DNA of 64,000 nucleotides from Pectobacterium atrosepticum (lineage in GTDB: Bacteria > Pseudomonadota > Gammaproteobacteria > Enterobacterales > Enterobacteriaceae): assembly GCA_019056595.1 (NCBI GenBank), contig CP036163.1, positions 3,720,001 to 3,784,000 on the forward strand, read 5' to 3'. A model generated the notes under the pieces. That model was not told the origin of the DNA. It did no database searches and saw only the letters and a program-made list of their open reading frames with translations. Within the stretch, counting starts at the first letter, position 1. Each line of letters opens with the position of its first letter. Positions 9,498 through 19,437 of the stretch are shown here, one piece after another. The position numbers and the translations under genes are program-made.

Positions 9498-10390
9498 TGG
9501 CGGAAATTCGTAACGTGAAGCCGCAGCACCAACCTCATCCTGTTCGGCAAGAGCGCAACTGGGCGAAAGCGGCGTTGATTGCACTGGGCGTCATATTATC
9601 GCTCATCATGCTGGTCATCCCCTTGGTGTCAATTTTTGCTGCTGCACTATCGCACGGGCTAGGCGGTGTCTGGCGTAACCTGAGCGATCCTGACATGCTG
9701 CACGCGATCGGCCTCACGCTGCTGGTGGTCGCGATTGTCGTACCGGTGAACCTAGTATTTGGCACGCTGCTGGCGTGGCTGGTCACGCGTTTTCAGTTTC
9801 CGGGGCGGCAACTGTTACTCACGCTGATCGACATTCCTTTTGCCGTCTCGCCGGTGGTTGCCGGTTTGCTGTATCTGCTCTTTTACAGTACCAATGGCCC
9901 GGTTGGCGGCTGGCTGGACGAACAGGGGCTACAGCTGATGTTTGCCTGGCCGGGCATTGCACTGGTGACGATATTCGTGACCTGCCCGTTTGTGGTGAGG
10001 GAACTGGTTCCGGTGATGATGAGTCAGGGCAGTCAGGAGGAAGAGGCTGCCGTGCTACTCGGTGCGTCAGGCTGGCAAGTGTTCTACAAGGTGACGTTAC
10101 CGAATATTCGCTGGGCGCTACTCTATGGCGTTGTGCTCACCAATGCGCGGGCGATTGGCGAGTTTGGCGCGGTATCCGTGGTCTCTGGCTCGATTCGGGG
10201 CGAAACCTACACGTTGCCGTTACAGGTCGAATTATTGCATCAGGATTATAACAGTGTGGGGGCGTTTACCGCTGCGGCGCTATTAACCGTGATGGCGATA
10301 CTGACGCTGTTTATCAAAAGCGCTATACAGTGGCGCGTTAATCGACAGTTGACGCAAGGACGAGAACAGAACCCGCCAGAGAAGCCGTAA
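9497..10390 (+). CDS. cysW: Sulfate/thiosulfate ABC permease subunit CysW
   Basis: A 297-residue permease partner of CysU, with about six membrane helices and its own EAA loop (QEEEAAVLLGASGWQ). In E. coli the next gene is cysA, the ATPase, immediately coupled to cysW. Here cysA is absent and only 174 bp separate cysW from cysM. The hydrophilic tail (QGREQNPPEKP) is the last part before the disrupted junction and may differ from relatives. Without a CysA elsewhere in the genome, or a substitute ATPase, CysPUW could not drive transport. Confidence 0.93.
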   Translation: MAEIRNVKPQHQPHPVRQERNWAKAALIALGVILSLIMLVIPLVSIFAAALSHGLGGVWRNLSDPDMLHAIGLTLLVVAIVVPVNLVFGTLLAWLVTRFQFPGRQLLLTLIDIPFAVSPVVAGLLYLLFYSTNGPVGGWLDEQGLQLMFAWPGIALVTIFVTCPFVVRELVPVMMSQGSQEEEAAVLLGASGWQVFYKVTLPNIRWALLYGVVLTNARAIGEFGAVSVVSGSIRGETYTLPLQVELLHQDYNSVGAFTAAALLTVMAILTLFIKSAIQWRVNRQLTQGREQNPPEKP

Positions 10391-10420
10391 ATTGAGATTG
10401 CCGGCAACATCAGATTTTAG
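10391..10420 (+). pseudogene. cysA: Probable remnant of the cysA start
   Basis: Directly after the cysW stop the sequence reads ATTGAGATTGCC, then GGCAACATC, encoding I-E-I-A-G-N-I. From memory, E. coli CysA begins MSIEIANI at exactly this operon position. The frame then hits a stop and the 65-bp palindromic repeat begins. I infer that this is the stub of a deleted cysA. The match is short and the start codon is not preserved. Confidence 0.45.
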
Positions 10421-10483
10421 GGGAAACACAGGGATGAGGTTCCCGTAGGGATGCCTCGCCCTGTGGTAGCCCCGTGTATCTCG
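10419..10483. repeat. 65-bp palindromic intergenic repeat, copy 1
   Basis: An imperfect palindrome (CACAGGGATGAGG ... CCTCGCCCTGTGG, flanked by GGGG and CCCC) with an inner TCCC/GGGA hairpin, lying where cysA would be. A second copy with about 85-90% identity by eye is at 39752-39816. I do not recognise a named family. Confidence 0.75.
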
Positions 10484-10564
10484 TATTAACCATGATGGGT
10501 TTGTCAGCAACGTTAACTTTATCGTTCACTCCGTAAGTGGGTGAGACATTTTAGGACTCAACTT

Positions 10565-11446
10565 GTGACAACGCTTGAGCAGTGTATTGGCAATACCCCG
10601 CTGGTGAAATTACAGCGCATGACGCAGGGGTTGAAGAGTGAAATCTGGCTGAAGCTGGAAGGGAATAATCCCGCCGGTTCGGTAAAGGATCGCGCTGCAT
10701 TCTCTATGATCCTGCAGGCGGAAAATCGTGGTGACATTACTCCCGGTGACCGGCTGATCGAGGCGACCAGCGGCAATACCGGTATTGCGCTGGCAATGAT
10801 TGCTGCGCTAAAAGGCTACCGGCTGCGCTTGCTGATGCCGGACAACATGAGCTATGAACGCCAGACTGCGATGCGTGCATATGGCGCAGAGCTGGTGTTG
10901 GTCAATCGCAAGCTGGGGATGGAAGGGGCACGAGATCGGGCGAAACAGATGGTACTGGCGGGGGAAGGGAAGACGCTCGATCAGTTCAATAATCCAGACA
11001 ACTCGCTGGCGCACTTTCTCACGACGGGTCCAGAAATCTGGCAGCAGACGGCAGGCAAGCTGACGCACTTTATCTCCAGTATGGGAACGACCGGTACGAT
11101 CTCCGGCGTTAGCCGCTACCTGAAGCAGCAGAATCCGGCAATCTGTACGGTAGGGTTACAGCCTGCGGAAGGGAGCCACATTCCCGGTATTCGCCGTTGG
11201 ACGCCGGACTATATGCCAGGTATTTTCCGCGCCGATCTGGTCGATCGTATTCTGGATATGACGCAAGTGGATGCCGAGAATACGCTGCGGCAACTGGCGC
11301 GTCAGGAAGGTATTTTCTGCGGTGTCAGTACCGGTGGTGCGGTGGCTGGCGCGCTGCGGATTGCGGCGGAAAACCCCGGCAGCGTGATTGTGGCGATCGC
11401 CTGCGATCGTGGCGATCGGTATCTGTCCACCGGGGTATTTGATTAA
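10565..11446 (+). CDS. cysM: O-acetylserine sulfhydrylase B (cysteine synthase B)
   Basis: A 293-residue PLP enzyme that makes cysteine from O-acetylserine with sulfide, or S-sulfocysteine with thiosulfate. The PLP lysine lies in NPAGSVKDR (about 33-41), and the TSGNTG substrate loop is present. I chose the GTG at 10565 (VTTLEQCIGNTP) because E. coli CysM begins at this point and an AGGA site lies about 8 bases upstream; an ATG at 10541 would add eight unrelated residues. Position at the end of the cysPUW(A)M operon is normal. Confidence 0.92.
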   Translation: MTTLEQCIGNTPLVKLQRMTQGLKSEIWLKLEGNNPAGSVKDRAAFSMILQAENRGDITPGDRLIEATSGNTGIALAMIAALKGYRLRLLMPDNMSYERQTAMRAYGAELVLVNRKLGMEGARDRAKQMVLAGEGKTLDQFNNPDNSLAHFLTTGPEIWQQTAGKLTHFISSMGTTGTISGVSRYLKQQNPAICTVGLQPAEGSHIPGIRRWTPDYMPGIFRADLVDRILDMTQVDAENTLRQLARQEGIFCGVSTGGAVAGALRIAAENPGSVIVAIACDRGDRYLSTGVFD

Positions 11447-11450
11447 GGTT

Positions 11451-11488
11451 ACTCGAATTATTTAGAGTACTTAATGTATGTGCGTTGG
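11451..11488. repeat. ERIC-like remnant between cysM and macB
   Basis: Short pieces of the ERIC ends (CTCGAATTATTTAGAGTA and TGTGCGTTGGCT) lie head to tail with the core missing. Probably a collapsed ERIC element at a convergent gene junction. The match is short. Confidence 0.4.
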
Positions 11489-13441
11489 CTATTCCCGCTC
11501 CAGCGCATGAATCGGTTCCATTCGCGCCGCACGACGGGCGGGGAAGAAGCCGAAGATAATACCGATTAGGCTGGAGCACAGGAACGCGGCAATAATCGAT
11601 GAACTGGAATAGATCATCGCAAAATTGCTGCTGAGCGGTGCGAATAGCACGCCGATAGCCAACGACAGCGCCACGCCCGCAATGCCGCCGAACAGACAAA
11701 CCAACACGGCTTCGATAAGAAACTGCTGCATGATGTCGCTGGTGCGTGCGCCGACCGCCATACGAACGCCGATCTCTCGGGTTCGCTCCGTGACCGACAC
11801 CAACATGATATTCATCACGCCGATACCGCCGACCAGCAGCGAAATCAGGGCAATCATCGAAACCAGTAGCGTGAGCGTGGTGGTGGTTTTCTCGATCATT
11901 TGACGGATGCTATCGGTGTTCATGATAAAGAAATCTTTCGTACCGTGCCGCTGCATCAGTAGATCGGTAATCCTCTGCTCGGCGATGCTCATATCAACAT
12001 TGTCTTTCACCCGCACCGTGATGCTTTTCAGGTAGGACTGCCCGACCATGCGTTTCATCACCGTAGTGTATGGCACCCAGACGTTCAGGTTTTCATCGCT
12101 GCCAAAACCGCCTTGATTCTTGCTGACGACGCCAATAATCCGAACGGGCAACGAGCCCAGCAAAATCACCTGACCAATGGGATCCTCGCCGTGGGGAAAG
12201 AGCTTATCGCGCGTGTTTTTGTCAATCACCGCATCCTGCGTCAGTTCATCGACGCTGCTACGAGGGAAAAGCACGCCACGTTCTAACGTATAACCACGTA
12301 CGGTGAAGAACTGTTCGCCAACCCCAGAAATGCTGGCGGAAACGGCAATATTACCGTAGCGCATCGTTACGCTGGTGGAGACAGAGGGCGTCACGCTATG
12401 CACGTAGGGCTGCTGCGTCAGTGGCTGAATATCACTGGCGCGTAGCGTCTGGATAGCACTGGCATCCATGTCGCCGAAACCTTTGCCGGGGAATATTTCC
12501 AGCGTACTGGTGCCCATCGAGTTGATATTGGCCAGCACCTGCTCTTGTGATCCTTTTCCCAGTGCGACCACTGAAACGACGGACGCGATACCGATGATAA
12601 TGCCGAGCATGGTCAAAAAGGTACGCATCCGCTGGGCGTTCATTGCCAGCAGCGCCATTTTAAACGCGTCAATAAAGCGATCTTTGAACTGGTTCAGGGC
12701 AGAGGTTGCTGGAGAGCTTGCCGCTTCTGGTGACGATGCTGTGGCTTCTTCTGGGCGCGTCTGTCTATCGGCAATCACTTCGCCATCGCGCAGTTCGATA
12801 ACGCGCTGTGCGTGTTCAGCAATCGTCATATCGTGCGTGACGATCACGACCGTATTGCCCTGTCTGTGTAGGTCGCGAAGTATGCTCAGAACTTCATTGC
12901 CGCTGTGGGTGTCCAGCGCACCGGTCGGTTCATCCGCCAGAATAATGCCGCCAGCGTTCATCAGCGCCCGTGCGATACTCACTCGCTGCTGTTGGCCGCC
13001 TGAAAGCTGGCTGGGTCGATAGTGAAGGCGATTTTCCAGCCCCAGTCTGGTCAGCAGATCTGCCGCCCGTTGACGGCGCGCCAGTCGGCTCTTTCCAGCA
13101 TAAATCGCGGGCACTTCAACATTTCCCAGCGCGGTCAGATCGCCAAGCAGGTGATAGCGCTGGAAAATAAAGCCGAAATGTTCGCGGCGCAGTTCAGCGA
13201 GCTGGTCGTTATCCAGTTTACCAACGGCGCGTCCTGCCACCTGATAGTCACCGGCGGACGGTTTATCCAGACAGCCGAGAATATTCATCAGCGTGGATTT
13301 TCCCGATCCCGACGCGCCGACAATCGCCACCATTTCGCCCTGATTGATGGTCAGGTTGATGTCCTTGAGAACGGTAACGTCCTGTTCACCGTTGGTGAAG
13401 CGGCGGGTAATGCCGGTCAACTTAAGTAAGGATGTAGACAT
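11489..13441 (-). CDS. macB: MacB-type ABC efflux ATPase/permease
   Basis: A 650-residue protein with an N-terminal ATPase domain: Walker [10 protein letters not shown] (about 42), signature LSGGQQQR, Walker [13 protein letters not shown] transmembrane helix near 270, a large periplasmic domain (about 300-520) and three C-terminal helices follow; this is the MacB mechanotransmission fold. With a MacA adaptor and TolC it expels macrolides, peptides or enterotoxin-like cargo from the periplasm. It starts 3 bp after macA. The E. coli equivalent is 648 residues. Cargo in this strain is unknown. Confidence 0.9.
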   Translation of the reverse strand: MSTSLLKLTGITRRFTNGEQDVTVLKDINLTINQGEMVAIVGASGSGKSTLMNILGCLDKPSAGDYQVAGRAVGKLDNDQLAELRREHFGFIFQRYHLLGDLTALGNVEVPAIYAGKSRLARRQRAADLLTRLGLENRLHYRPSQLSGGQQQRVSIARALMNAGGIILADEPTGALDTHSGNEVLSILRDLHRQGNTVVIVTHDMTIAEHAQRVIELRDGEVIADRQTRPEEATASSPEAASSPATSALNQFKDRFIDAFKMALLAMNAQRMRTFLTMLGIIIGIASVVSVVALGKGSQEQVLANINSMGTSTLEIFPGKGFGDMDASAIQTLRASDIQPLTQQPYVHSVTPSVSTSVTMRYGNIAVSASISGVGEQFFTVRGYTLERGVLFPRSSVDELTQDAVIDKNTRDKLFPHGEDPIGQVILLGSLPVRIIGVVSKNQGGFGSDENLNVWVPYTTVMKRMVGQSYLKSITVRVKDNVDMSIAEQRITDLLMQRHGTKDFFIMNTDSIRQMIEKTTTTLTLLVSMIALISLLVGGIGVMNIMLVSVTERTREIGVRMAVGARTSDIMQQFLIEAVLVCLFGGIAGVALSLAIGVLFAPLSSNFAMIYSSSSIIAAFLCSSLIGIIFGFFPARRAARMEPIHALERE

Positions 13442-13444
13442 GTG

Positions 13445-14641
13445 TTACATCCCCGTCTGCGGGCCGGGATGCGCGGAGGCCGCATCGCCGGATGACTGGC
13501 TGACAACCACCTGTTCACCGACGCTGATCCCCGAACGGATTTGGGTACGCACGTTATCGTTGAGGCCAAGCGTTACCAGACGGGATTCAACCTTCTTGTT
13601 CGCGTTCACGACCTGCACATACCACATGCCATTGCGCAAGGTGAGCGCGGTCGCGGGAACGACGATGGCATTTTTCACCGAAGACAGCAGAATATAGACC
13701 TGAGCCGTCATTGAAATACGCAATACGCCGTCGGCGTTTTTCACATCGAACTGACCGTTGTAATAGATTGCGGTACTGGATGATGAACTGGAGCTGCTTG
13801 TGCTGGATGACGTCGTTGTCGAGTCAGTGTTGATGGAGTCTGGCGCGGGCTCAATCGAACTCAGCGTGGCTTCGTAGCGTTTATTCGGCTCGCCCAGAAT
13901 GCTGAACCAGACCGGCATACCGGTTTTTACCTTGACGACATCGGCTTCTGATATTTTGACCTTGATGGTCATGGTGTCCAGATTGGCGACTTTGGCGATG
14001 GTTGGCGTCGTCTGGATCGCGTTCACCGTTTGGCCAGCTTCAACCGGAATCGCGACGACGGTGCCATCCATCGGTGAGCGAATCTGCGTATATCCCAGAT
14101 TAACCTTGGCGGTGTTGACGGTGATCTGCGCCTGAACGATTTGGGCGTCTAGCGCGTCGATATTGGCTTTGGTCGCATCGAGCGTCGCCTTCGCACTATC
14201 GTAATCGGCCTGTACGCCAACGCCGCGCTTCATCAGCATTTGCTGACGCTGCCAGCTTAATTCGTTATTACGCAATTCCGCCAGTTTGGCGGCTCGCTGA
14301 GCCTGAACGTTTTTTAGCGCGGCCTCGCCATTCTTTAACGTGTCCTGCTGGGTGAGGTCATCAATCTCGGCGATCAATTGCCCTTTTTGCACTTTATCGC
14401 CGAGCTTGACGTGCAGTGCTTTGATTTGTCCTGAGGCTTGTGCGCCGACGCTGACCTGCTTCTGTGCCTCAATTTTTCCGTCGGCGAGTACCGTCTGTTC
14501 GAGATCCGCAATCTCTGCGGCGGTAGTAAGCGCATTGGGGGCTGGCGAGGGTTTGTTAAAAAACAGATGAATAAGTACGGCAGTGACGATAAGACCAATG
14601 GCGATCGTCGTACGGCGACGAGTAAAAAATCGTGATTGCAT
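13445..14641 (-). CDS. macA: MacA-type periplasmic adaptor (membrane fusion protein)
   Basis: A 398-residue adaptor with one N-terminal membrane anchor (about 12-28), a lipoyl half-motif (SVGAQASGQI), a coiled-coil hairpin (about 105-180) and beta-barrel and membrane-proximal domains. It links MacB to TolC. Odd feature: a nearly pure Ser/Thr run (about residues 277-295) inserted in the beta-barrel region, encoded near 13760-13815; it resembles a flexible linker and I do not expect it in E. coli MacA. A two-component system is transcribed divergently and may control the pair. Confidence 0.88.
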   Translation of the reverse strand: MQSRFFTRRRTTIAIGLIVTAVLIHLFFNKPSPAPNALTTAAEIADLEQTVLADGKIEAQKQVSVGAQASGQIKALHVKLGDKVQKGQLIAEIDDLTQQDTLKNGEAALKNVQAQRAAKLAELRNNELSWQRQQMLMKRGVGVQADYDSAKATLDATKANIDALDAQIVQAQITVNTAKVNLGYTQIRSPMDGTVVAIPVEAGQTVNAIQTTPTIAKVANLDTMTIKVKISEADVVKVKTGMPVWFSILGEPNKRYEATLSSIEPAPDSINTDSTTTSSSTSSSSSSSSTAIYYNGQFDVKNADGVLRISMTAQVYILLSSVKNAIVVPATALTLRNGMWYVQVVNANKKVESRLVTLGLNDNVRTQIRSGISVGEQVVVSQSSGDAASAHPGPQTGM

Positions 14642-14806
14642 CAGGGGAAGTCGTCCTTAATGAATGCTCTTAACGGAAGTAAATAACGCAGATGAGTAAT
14701 TTACCCCGAGTCCGTAAAGGTATCGGTAATCTTTGCTGAAAGAAATGGTAAGGATTAAGTAAATCTGGCTGCGAATATTCACGTCAGGCCTGAGAATACA
14801 TTATAT

Positions 14807-14869
14807 ATACCCGCCATACTTCAAATTGTGCGCGAATGGCTTTCCCGCAACGTGAAGTATGACGGGTAT
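14807..14869. repeat. Mini-ERIC palindrome
   Basis: Terminal ERIC-type arms ATACCCGCCATACTTCA (14807-14823) and TGAAGTATGACGGGTAT (14853-14869) pair over 17 bp with one mismatch, but the conserved core is replaced by 29 unrelated bases. It sits between macA and the divergent response regulator, probably in the leader of the regulator. Confidence 0.65.
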
Positions 14870-14891
14870 GCCCGATTAATGAGGACAGGAT

Positions 14892-15572
14892 ATGAATATT
14901 TTACTGGTCGATGACGACGTAGAGCTAGGCGATATGCTCTGTGAGTACCTGAATGCGGAAGGGTTTTCGACATCTCGGGTGCTAACGGGTAGAGAAGGCG
15001 TCAATGGCGCGATATCAGGTGACTACACCGCGATGATCTTGGATGTCATGTTGCCGGATATGAGTGGGATTGATGTGCTGCGCCAGATCAGAAAAACCCA
15101 GCAGTTGCCCATCATTATGCTGACGGCGAGAGGTGACAATATCGACAGAGTCATCGGTCTGGAAATGGGGGCGGATGACTATATGCCTAAACCTTGCTAC
15201 CCGCGTGAACTGGTAGCGAGGCTGCGTGCGGTGCTACGTCGCTATGACGATCAGCCGAGTACAAAGCGAGACGAAAGTGTGGCTGCCAGTGGCGATCTGG
15301 TATTGAACCCCGCAACGCGCATCAGTGAATGGCGTGGGAAGCCGTTTGATCTAACGGCGTCTGAGTTTAATTTACTGGAGTTGCTGCTCCGTTCCCCTGA
15401 GCGGGTTGTGTCAAAAGATGAGCTGTCCGAAAAATGTCTGGGGCGTCGCCGTGAGGCCTATGACCGCAGCGTGGACGTACACATCAGCAATATTCGTCAG
15501 AAGCTCGGGGCATTGGCGGGCAACACGATGACGATTGAAACGGTGCGCAGCGTAGGATATCGGATTCGCTGA
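14892..15572 (+). CDS. OmpR/PhoB-family response regulator, CpxR-like paralogue
   Basis: A 226-residue regulator. The receiver domain has the acidic triad DDD at 7-9, phospho-acceptor Asp51 (LDVMLP) and conserved Lys in MPKPC. A winged-helix DNA-binding domain occupies about 130-226 (FDLTASEFNLLELLL). The receiver resembles CpxR most. Because the true cpxRA of enterobacteria sits beside cpxP, I treat this as a paralogue. It overlaps its sensor kinase by one base. Divergence from macAB suggests control of that pump; this is inference. Confidence 0.85.
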   Translation: MNILLVDDDVELGDMLCEYLNAEGFSTSRVLTGREGVNGAISGDYTAMILDVMLPDMSGIDVLRQIRKTQQLPIIMLTARGDNIDRVIGLEMGADDYMPKPCYPRELVARLRAVLRRYDDQPSTKRDESVAASGDLVLNPATRISEWRGKPFDLTASEFNLLELLLRSPERVVSKDELSEKCLGRRREAYDRSVDVHISNIRQKLGALAGNTMTIETVRSVGYRIR

Positions 15573-16939
15573 TGATGATTCGTGGAAGACTTTTCTGGAA
15601 GATATTGCTGGGGTTCTGGCTGACGTTTCTCGTCATATCTCAGTTGCTATGGCTGGCTTTTTCCTTGGGCGGCGATCGCCATAAGCCGTTGGAAGAAATC
15701 GTGGTTTCACGCATTGCGACGATGCAAGCAGAGATGGTGGCCGCAGCGTTGCAACATGGCGGTCTGGGCGAACTCAACGATGTGATGTCGCTGCTACCGG
15801 AAAAAGAACAGCAATACATTTCCATCACGGAATCGCCTCTGCCGCTGTCGGAACAGGAATTAGTTTCCTCCCCGCAAAATGCTTTGCTCGACGACGCTTT
15901 TACGCCGGACAAACGTGGTGCGCAGCGTGCCACTTACGTGATCAAGCAGGTTAGTGGCCCAGCGGGAAAGTGGTATCAGATACGCTATGACGCCGAATTG
16001 CTACGCAGCGAATTTCGTCCTCCTCGTCCCGTCGAATTTCTCAATGTGCCTGCGCCGTTTGTGATCATTGCGGGGTTTGGTGGCTTGCTGTTCAGCTCGG
16101 TGCTGGCATGGAGTCTGGCACGCCCGTTGAACCAGATCCGCGCTGGTTTTGATCAGGTGGCGCAGGGCGATCTGAATGTGCGCCTGCTGCCGGTAATGCG
16201 TAAACGTCACGATGAAATCAGCGATGTGGCGCGTGATTTCGATTCCATGGTCGAACGGTTGGATAGCTTGGCTAGCGCGCGTGAACAGCTGCTTCATGAT
16301 GTTTCGCATGAGCTGCGATCCCCACTGGCGCGTTTGCAGCTTGCCATCGGGCTGGTGAGGCAGAACCCGGACAATCTAGAAAACTCTTTGCAGCGTATCG
16401 AACGTGAAGCTTTGCTGATGGATAAGATGATTGGCGAACTGCTGACGCTATCGCGCACGGAGAATTCCGGTGTTGAGGAGGCCTATTTTGATTTATTGGG
16501 GCTGGTGACGGCAGTGGTAAACGATACGCGTTATGAAGCGCAGGTCACTGGCGTTGAAATCCTGCTCGTGGCGGATGAAGACGACGATTACACGATCAAA
16601 GGCAACGCGGAGCTGATGCGCAGGGCTGTCGATAATGTGATGCGCAACGCGCTACGTTTTTCTGCACCCGCACAGCAGGTTGCGGTGTCGTTAATTGGCA
16701 ATGAGCAGGAGTGGACGATTCAGGTTGCCGATCAGGGGCCAGGCGTGGAGAAAAGTAAGCTCTCCAGTATCTTCGATCCTTTCATTCGTGTTGATTCACC
16801 ATTGTCCGGCAAGGGCTATGGATTAGGGTTGGCGATTGCTCGCAAAGTAGTGCTGGCACACGGTGGGCATATTGAGGCGGATAACGGTGAGCCGTGTGGG
16901 TTAGTGATTCGTCTGTGCGTGCCGCGCTGGAAAGCCTGA
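15572..16939 (+). CDS. Sensor histidine kinase, CpxA-like
   Basis: A 455-residue membrane kinase: helix about 8-28, a periplasmic sensor of about 130 residues, second helix near 162-182, HAMP (about 183-240), H-box LLHDVSHELRSPLARLQ with His246, then N, D, F and G boxes (NVMRNALRF, DQGPGVEK, GYGLGLAIA) for ATP binding. It phosphorylates the preceding regulator. The domain order and H-box are CpxA-like. The signal cannot be deduced, though envelope stress is plausible given the family. Confidence 0.85.
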   Translation: MMIRGRLFWKILLGFWLTFLVISQLLWLAFSLGGDRHKPLEEIVVSRIATMQAEMVAAALQHGGLGELNDVMSLLPEKEQQYISITESPLPLSEQELVSSPQNALLDDAFTPDKRGAQRATYVIKQVSGPAGKWYQIRYDAELLRSEFRPPRPVEFLNVPAPFVIIAGFGGLLFSSVLAWSLARPLNQIRAGFDQVAQGDLNVRLLPVMRKRHDEISDVARDFDSMVERLDSLASAREQLLHDVSHELRSPLARLQLAIGLVRQNPDNLENSLQRIEREALLMDKMIGELLTLSRTENSGVEEAYFDLLGLVTAVVNDTRYEAQVTGVEILLVADEDDDYTIKGNAELMRRAVDNVMRNALRFSAPAQQVAVSLIGNEQEWTIQVADQGPGVEKSKLSSIFDPFIRVDSPLSGKGYGLGLAIARKVVLAHGGHIEADNGEPCGLVIRLCVPRWKA

Positions 16940-16942
16940 AAC

Positions 16943-16972
16943 GAAAACGGCACCATCCGGGTGCCGTTTCGT
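16943..16972. terminator. Bidirectional terminator between the kinase gene and crr
   Basis: Arms AAACGGCACC (16945-16954) and GGTGCCGTTT (16960-16969) form a strong hairpin with T-rich tails on both strands, better on the minus (crr) side. Confidence 0.7.
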
Positions 16973-17005
16973 GCAAACGTAGTAAACCATGCGTAGAATG
17001 GCGGC

Positions 17006-17515
17006 TTACTTTTTGATACGGATAACCGGTGTTTCACCGACAACAACCGTACCACTCAGTTTGGTCAATTCCTTGATTTCATCCATGTTGGAAATAACCA
17101 CTGGTGTCAGGGTAGACTTCGCTTTTTCTTCTAGCAGAGCCAGGTCAAACTCGATAACGACATCGCCTTTCTTCACGCGTTGACCTTCTTCGGCGATGCG
17201 CTTGAAGCCTTCGCCTTTCAGTTCAACGGTATCGATACCAAAGTGCACAAACAGCTCAATGCCGCTGTCAGACTCGATGGAAAACGCATGGTTGGTTTCA
17301 AAGATTTTACCGATGGTGCCGTCTACCGGTGCGACCATCTTGTTGCCAGTTGGTTTGATGGCAATGCCGTCGCCGACGATTTTCTCTGCAAATACGACAT
17401 CAGGAACATCTTCAATATTGACGATTTCACCAGACAGCGGGGCAATGATTTCGATGCTGCCAGTGTCTTTTTTATCGTCAGAAACCAGAGATTTCAATTT
17501 ATCGAACAAACCCAT
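17006..17515 (-). CDS. crr: Glucose-specific PTS enzyme IIA (EIIA-Glc)
   Basis: A 169-residue cytoplasmic phosphocarrier. The phosphorylated histidine lies in [15 protein letters not shown] and the second active-site His in NHAFSIE. It accepts phosphate from HPr and passes it to EIICB-Glc; unphosphorylated it inhibits non-PTS permeases, phosphorylated it activates adenylate cyclase. Last gene of ptsH-ptsI-crr. The 149-bp gap to ptsI is wider than in E. coli and is filled by a palindromic repeat. Confidence 0.97.
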   Translation of the reverse strand: MGLFDKLKSLVSDDKKDTGSIEIIAPLSGEIVNIEDVPDVVFAEKIVGDGIAIKPTGNKMVAPVDGTIGKIFETNHAFSIESDSGIELFVHFGIDTVELKGEGFKRIAEEGQRVKKGDVVIEFDLALLEEKAKSTLTPVVISNMDEIKELTKLSGTVVVGETPVIRIKK

Positions 17516-17547
17516 GATTCTCTCCTAAGCATTAATATTGGGCCAGC

Positions 17548-17656
17548 GTATACCCTAATCTTTCAAGTCGGTGTGGCATTGGCTTTCTTCGCTACCCCGA
17601 CTGCGAATGTATCGCCTGTCGGGGGTGCTGATTACCACCTTGAAATCTATTAGGTA
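17548..17656. repeat. Degenerate ERIC-like palindrome between ptsI and crr
   Basis: Outer ends TATACCCTAA and TATTAGGTA pair, with TTTCAAG/CTTGAAA inside them and a central CCCCGAC/GTCGGGG hairpin. The plan is ERIC-like but the core sequence has diverged. It lies inside the pts operon, so it is transcribed. Confidence 0.5.
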
Positions 17657-17664
17657 AAGCAGAA

Positions 17665-19392
17665 TCAGCAGAGCGTTTTTTCTTTAATAAAGCGGCTCAC
17701 CAGATTGCTTAACTCTTGTGCTGTCGGTTGAGCTAATGCTTGCTCCGCCAGCGCCTTCGCATCTTCGTAATTTGCATTACGGATGATTTTCTTGATGCTC
17801 GGGATAGAGATCGCACTCATGCTGAATTCGTCCAGACCCATTCCCAATAACAGTAGTGTAGCACGTTCGTCACCGGCGAGCTCACCGCACATCCCTGTCC
17901 ACTTGCCTTCGGCGTGAGACGCGTCGATGACCTGTTTAATCAGGGTAAGGACGGCTGGGGACATCGGATTATAGAGATGAGAAATCAGCTCATTACCGCG
18001 ATCAACTGCCAGAGTATACTGGGTTAAGTCATTTGTCCCAATACTAAAGAAGTCGACTTCTTTGGCTAAATGTGGCGCGATGACGGCGGCGGCAGGTGTT
18101 TCAACCATAACGCCGACTTCAATGCTTTCGTCGAAGACTTTACCTTCTTCTCTCAACTGCGCTTTCAGCATCTCAAGTTCGGCTTTCAGCTCACGTACTT
18201 CTTCCACGGAGATGATCATTGGGAACATGATACGCAGTTTGCCAAAGTTGGACGCGCGCAGAATAGCACGCAGCTGAGCGTGCAGGATCTCTTTACGATC
18301 CAGACAGATACGGATTGCACGCCAGCCAAGGAACGGGTTCTCTTCCTTCGGCAGATCCATGTAAGGCAGGTCTTTGTCACCGCCGATATCCATGGTGCGG
18401 ACGATAACTGCCTGAGCGCCAACGGCTTCAGCAACGGCCTTATATGCCTGGAACTGCTCTTCTTCGGTCGGCAGTGAGTCACGATCCATGAATAGGAATT
18501 CGGTACGATACAGGCCAACACCTTCTGCGCCGTTACGCTCAGCACCCGCGACATCGCGCACGGTACCGATGTTGGCACAGACTTCAACCTGATGACCGTC
18601 CAGCGTGATGGCCGGCAGATCTTTCAGCTTGGCCAGCTCATACTTTTCAGCGTGGTATTGCTGCTGAACGGCTTTTAATTCTTCAATTTTATCCGCAGTC
18701 GGATTCTGGTAGATCTTGTTGTTTACTGCATCCAGAATCAGATAGTCGCCGTTTTTGACCTGACGGGTCACATCGGTCGTGCCGACGATCGCAGGCAGTT
18801 CCAGAGAACGGGCCATAATGGAGGTGTGAGACGTGCGGCCACCGATATCGGTAATGAAGCCCAGCACTTTGTCCAGATTCAGCTGCGCGGTTTCTGACGG
18901 CGTCAGGTCCGTTGCAACCAGAATGACTTCATCCTGAATATCGCCCAGATCGACGATGGTCATATTGAGAATGTTTCGTAGCAAACGCTTCCCAATATCA
19001 CGCATGTCCGCAGCGCGTTCTTTCAGATATTCATCATCAAGCTCTTCCAGTGCTTTGGCCTGATTTTCGATGACAGAAAACGCGGCGGCGTCGGCGGAAG
19101 CATGTTCATCTTTAATCAGGGCTATGATTTCCTGCTCGAACTCTTCATCTTCAAGCAGCATGATGTGCCCTTCGAAGATGGCTTCTTTCTCTGCGCCCAG
19201 CGTCTCGCCCGCTTTCTTCTTGATAGCTTCCAACTGTGCGGATGCTTTGGAACGGCCAGTCAGAAAACGTTCAATTTCCTGCTCCACCTGATCCGCAGAG
19301 ATTTTTTTCCGGTTGATGAGAATTTCATCTTCTTTCAGTAACAGTGCCTTACCAAAAGCAATACCCGGTGATACTAATATGCCTGAAATCAT
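17665..19392 (-). CDS. ptsI: PTS enzyme I (phosphoenolpyruvate-protein phosphotransferase)
   Basis: A 575-residue enzyme that takes phosphate from PEP and passes it to HPr, starting all PTS uptake. The phospho-His is in [18 protein letters not shown] (about 189), and the PEP-binding C-terminal barrel includes [15 protein letters not shown] and the catalytic Cys region GMCGELAGD. The length equals E. coli EI. It lies 45 bp after ptsH. Confidence 0.98.
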   Translation of the reverse strand: MISGILVSPGIAFGKALLLKEDEILINRKKISADQVEQEIERFLTGRSKASAQLEAIKKKAGETLGAEKEAIFEGHIMLLEDEEFEQEIIALIKDEHASADAAAFSVIENQAKALEELDDEYLKERAADMRDIGKRLLRNILNMTIVDLGDIQDEVILVATDLTPSETAQLNLDKVLGFITDIGGRTSHTSIMARSLELPAIVGTTDVTRQVKNGDYLILDAVNNKIYQNPTADKIEELKAVQQQYHAEKYELAKLKDLPAITLDGHQVEVCANIGTVRDVAGAERNGAEGVGLYRTEFLFMDRDSLPTEEEQFQAYKAVAEAVGAQAVIVRTMDIGGDKDLPYMDLPKEENPFLGWRAIRICLDRKEILHAQLRAILRASNFGKLRIMFPMIISVEEVRELKAELEMLKAQLREEGKVFDESIEVGVMVETPAAAVIAPHLAKEVDFFSIGTNDLTQYTLAVDRGNELISHLYNPMSPAVLTLIKQVIDASHAEGKWTGMCGELAGDERATLLLLGMGLDEFSMSAISIPSIKKIIRNANYEDAKALAEQALAQPTAQELSNLVSRFIKEKTLC

Positions 19393-19437
19393 AACCCTAC
19401 CTTACTCGATTCTGGTGTTCACTAAAAAACTCGTCGG

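Noticed and set aside
14892-16939. The main cpxRA locus
   Set aside because: cpxP is absent and macAB is adjacent; the periplasmic sensor differs, so a paralogue is more likely.
17180-17653. 157-residue plus-strand frame across crr and the ptsI-crr gap
   Set aside because: Antisense to crr; the second part is repeat sequence.
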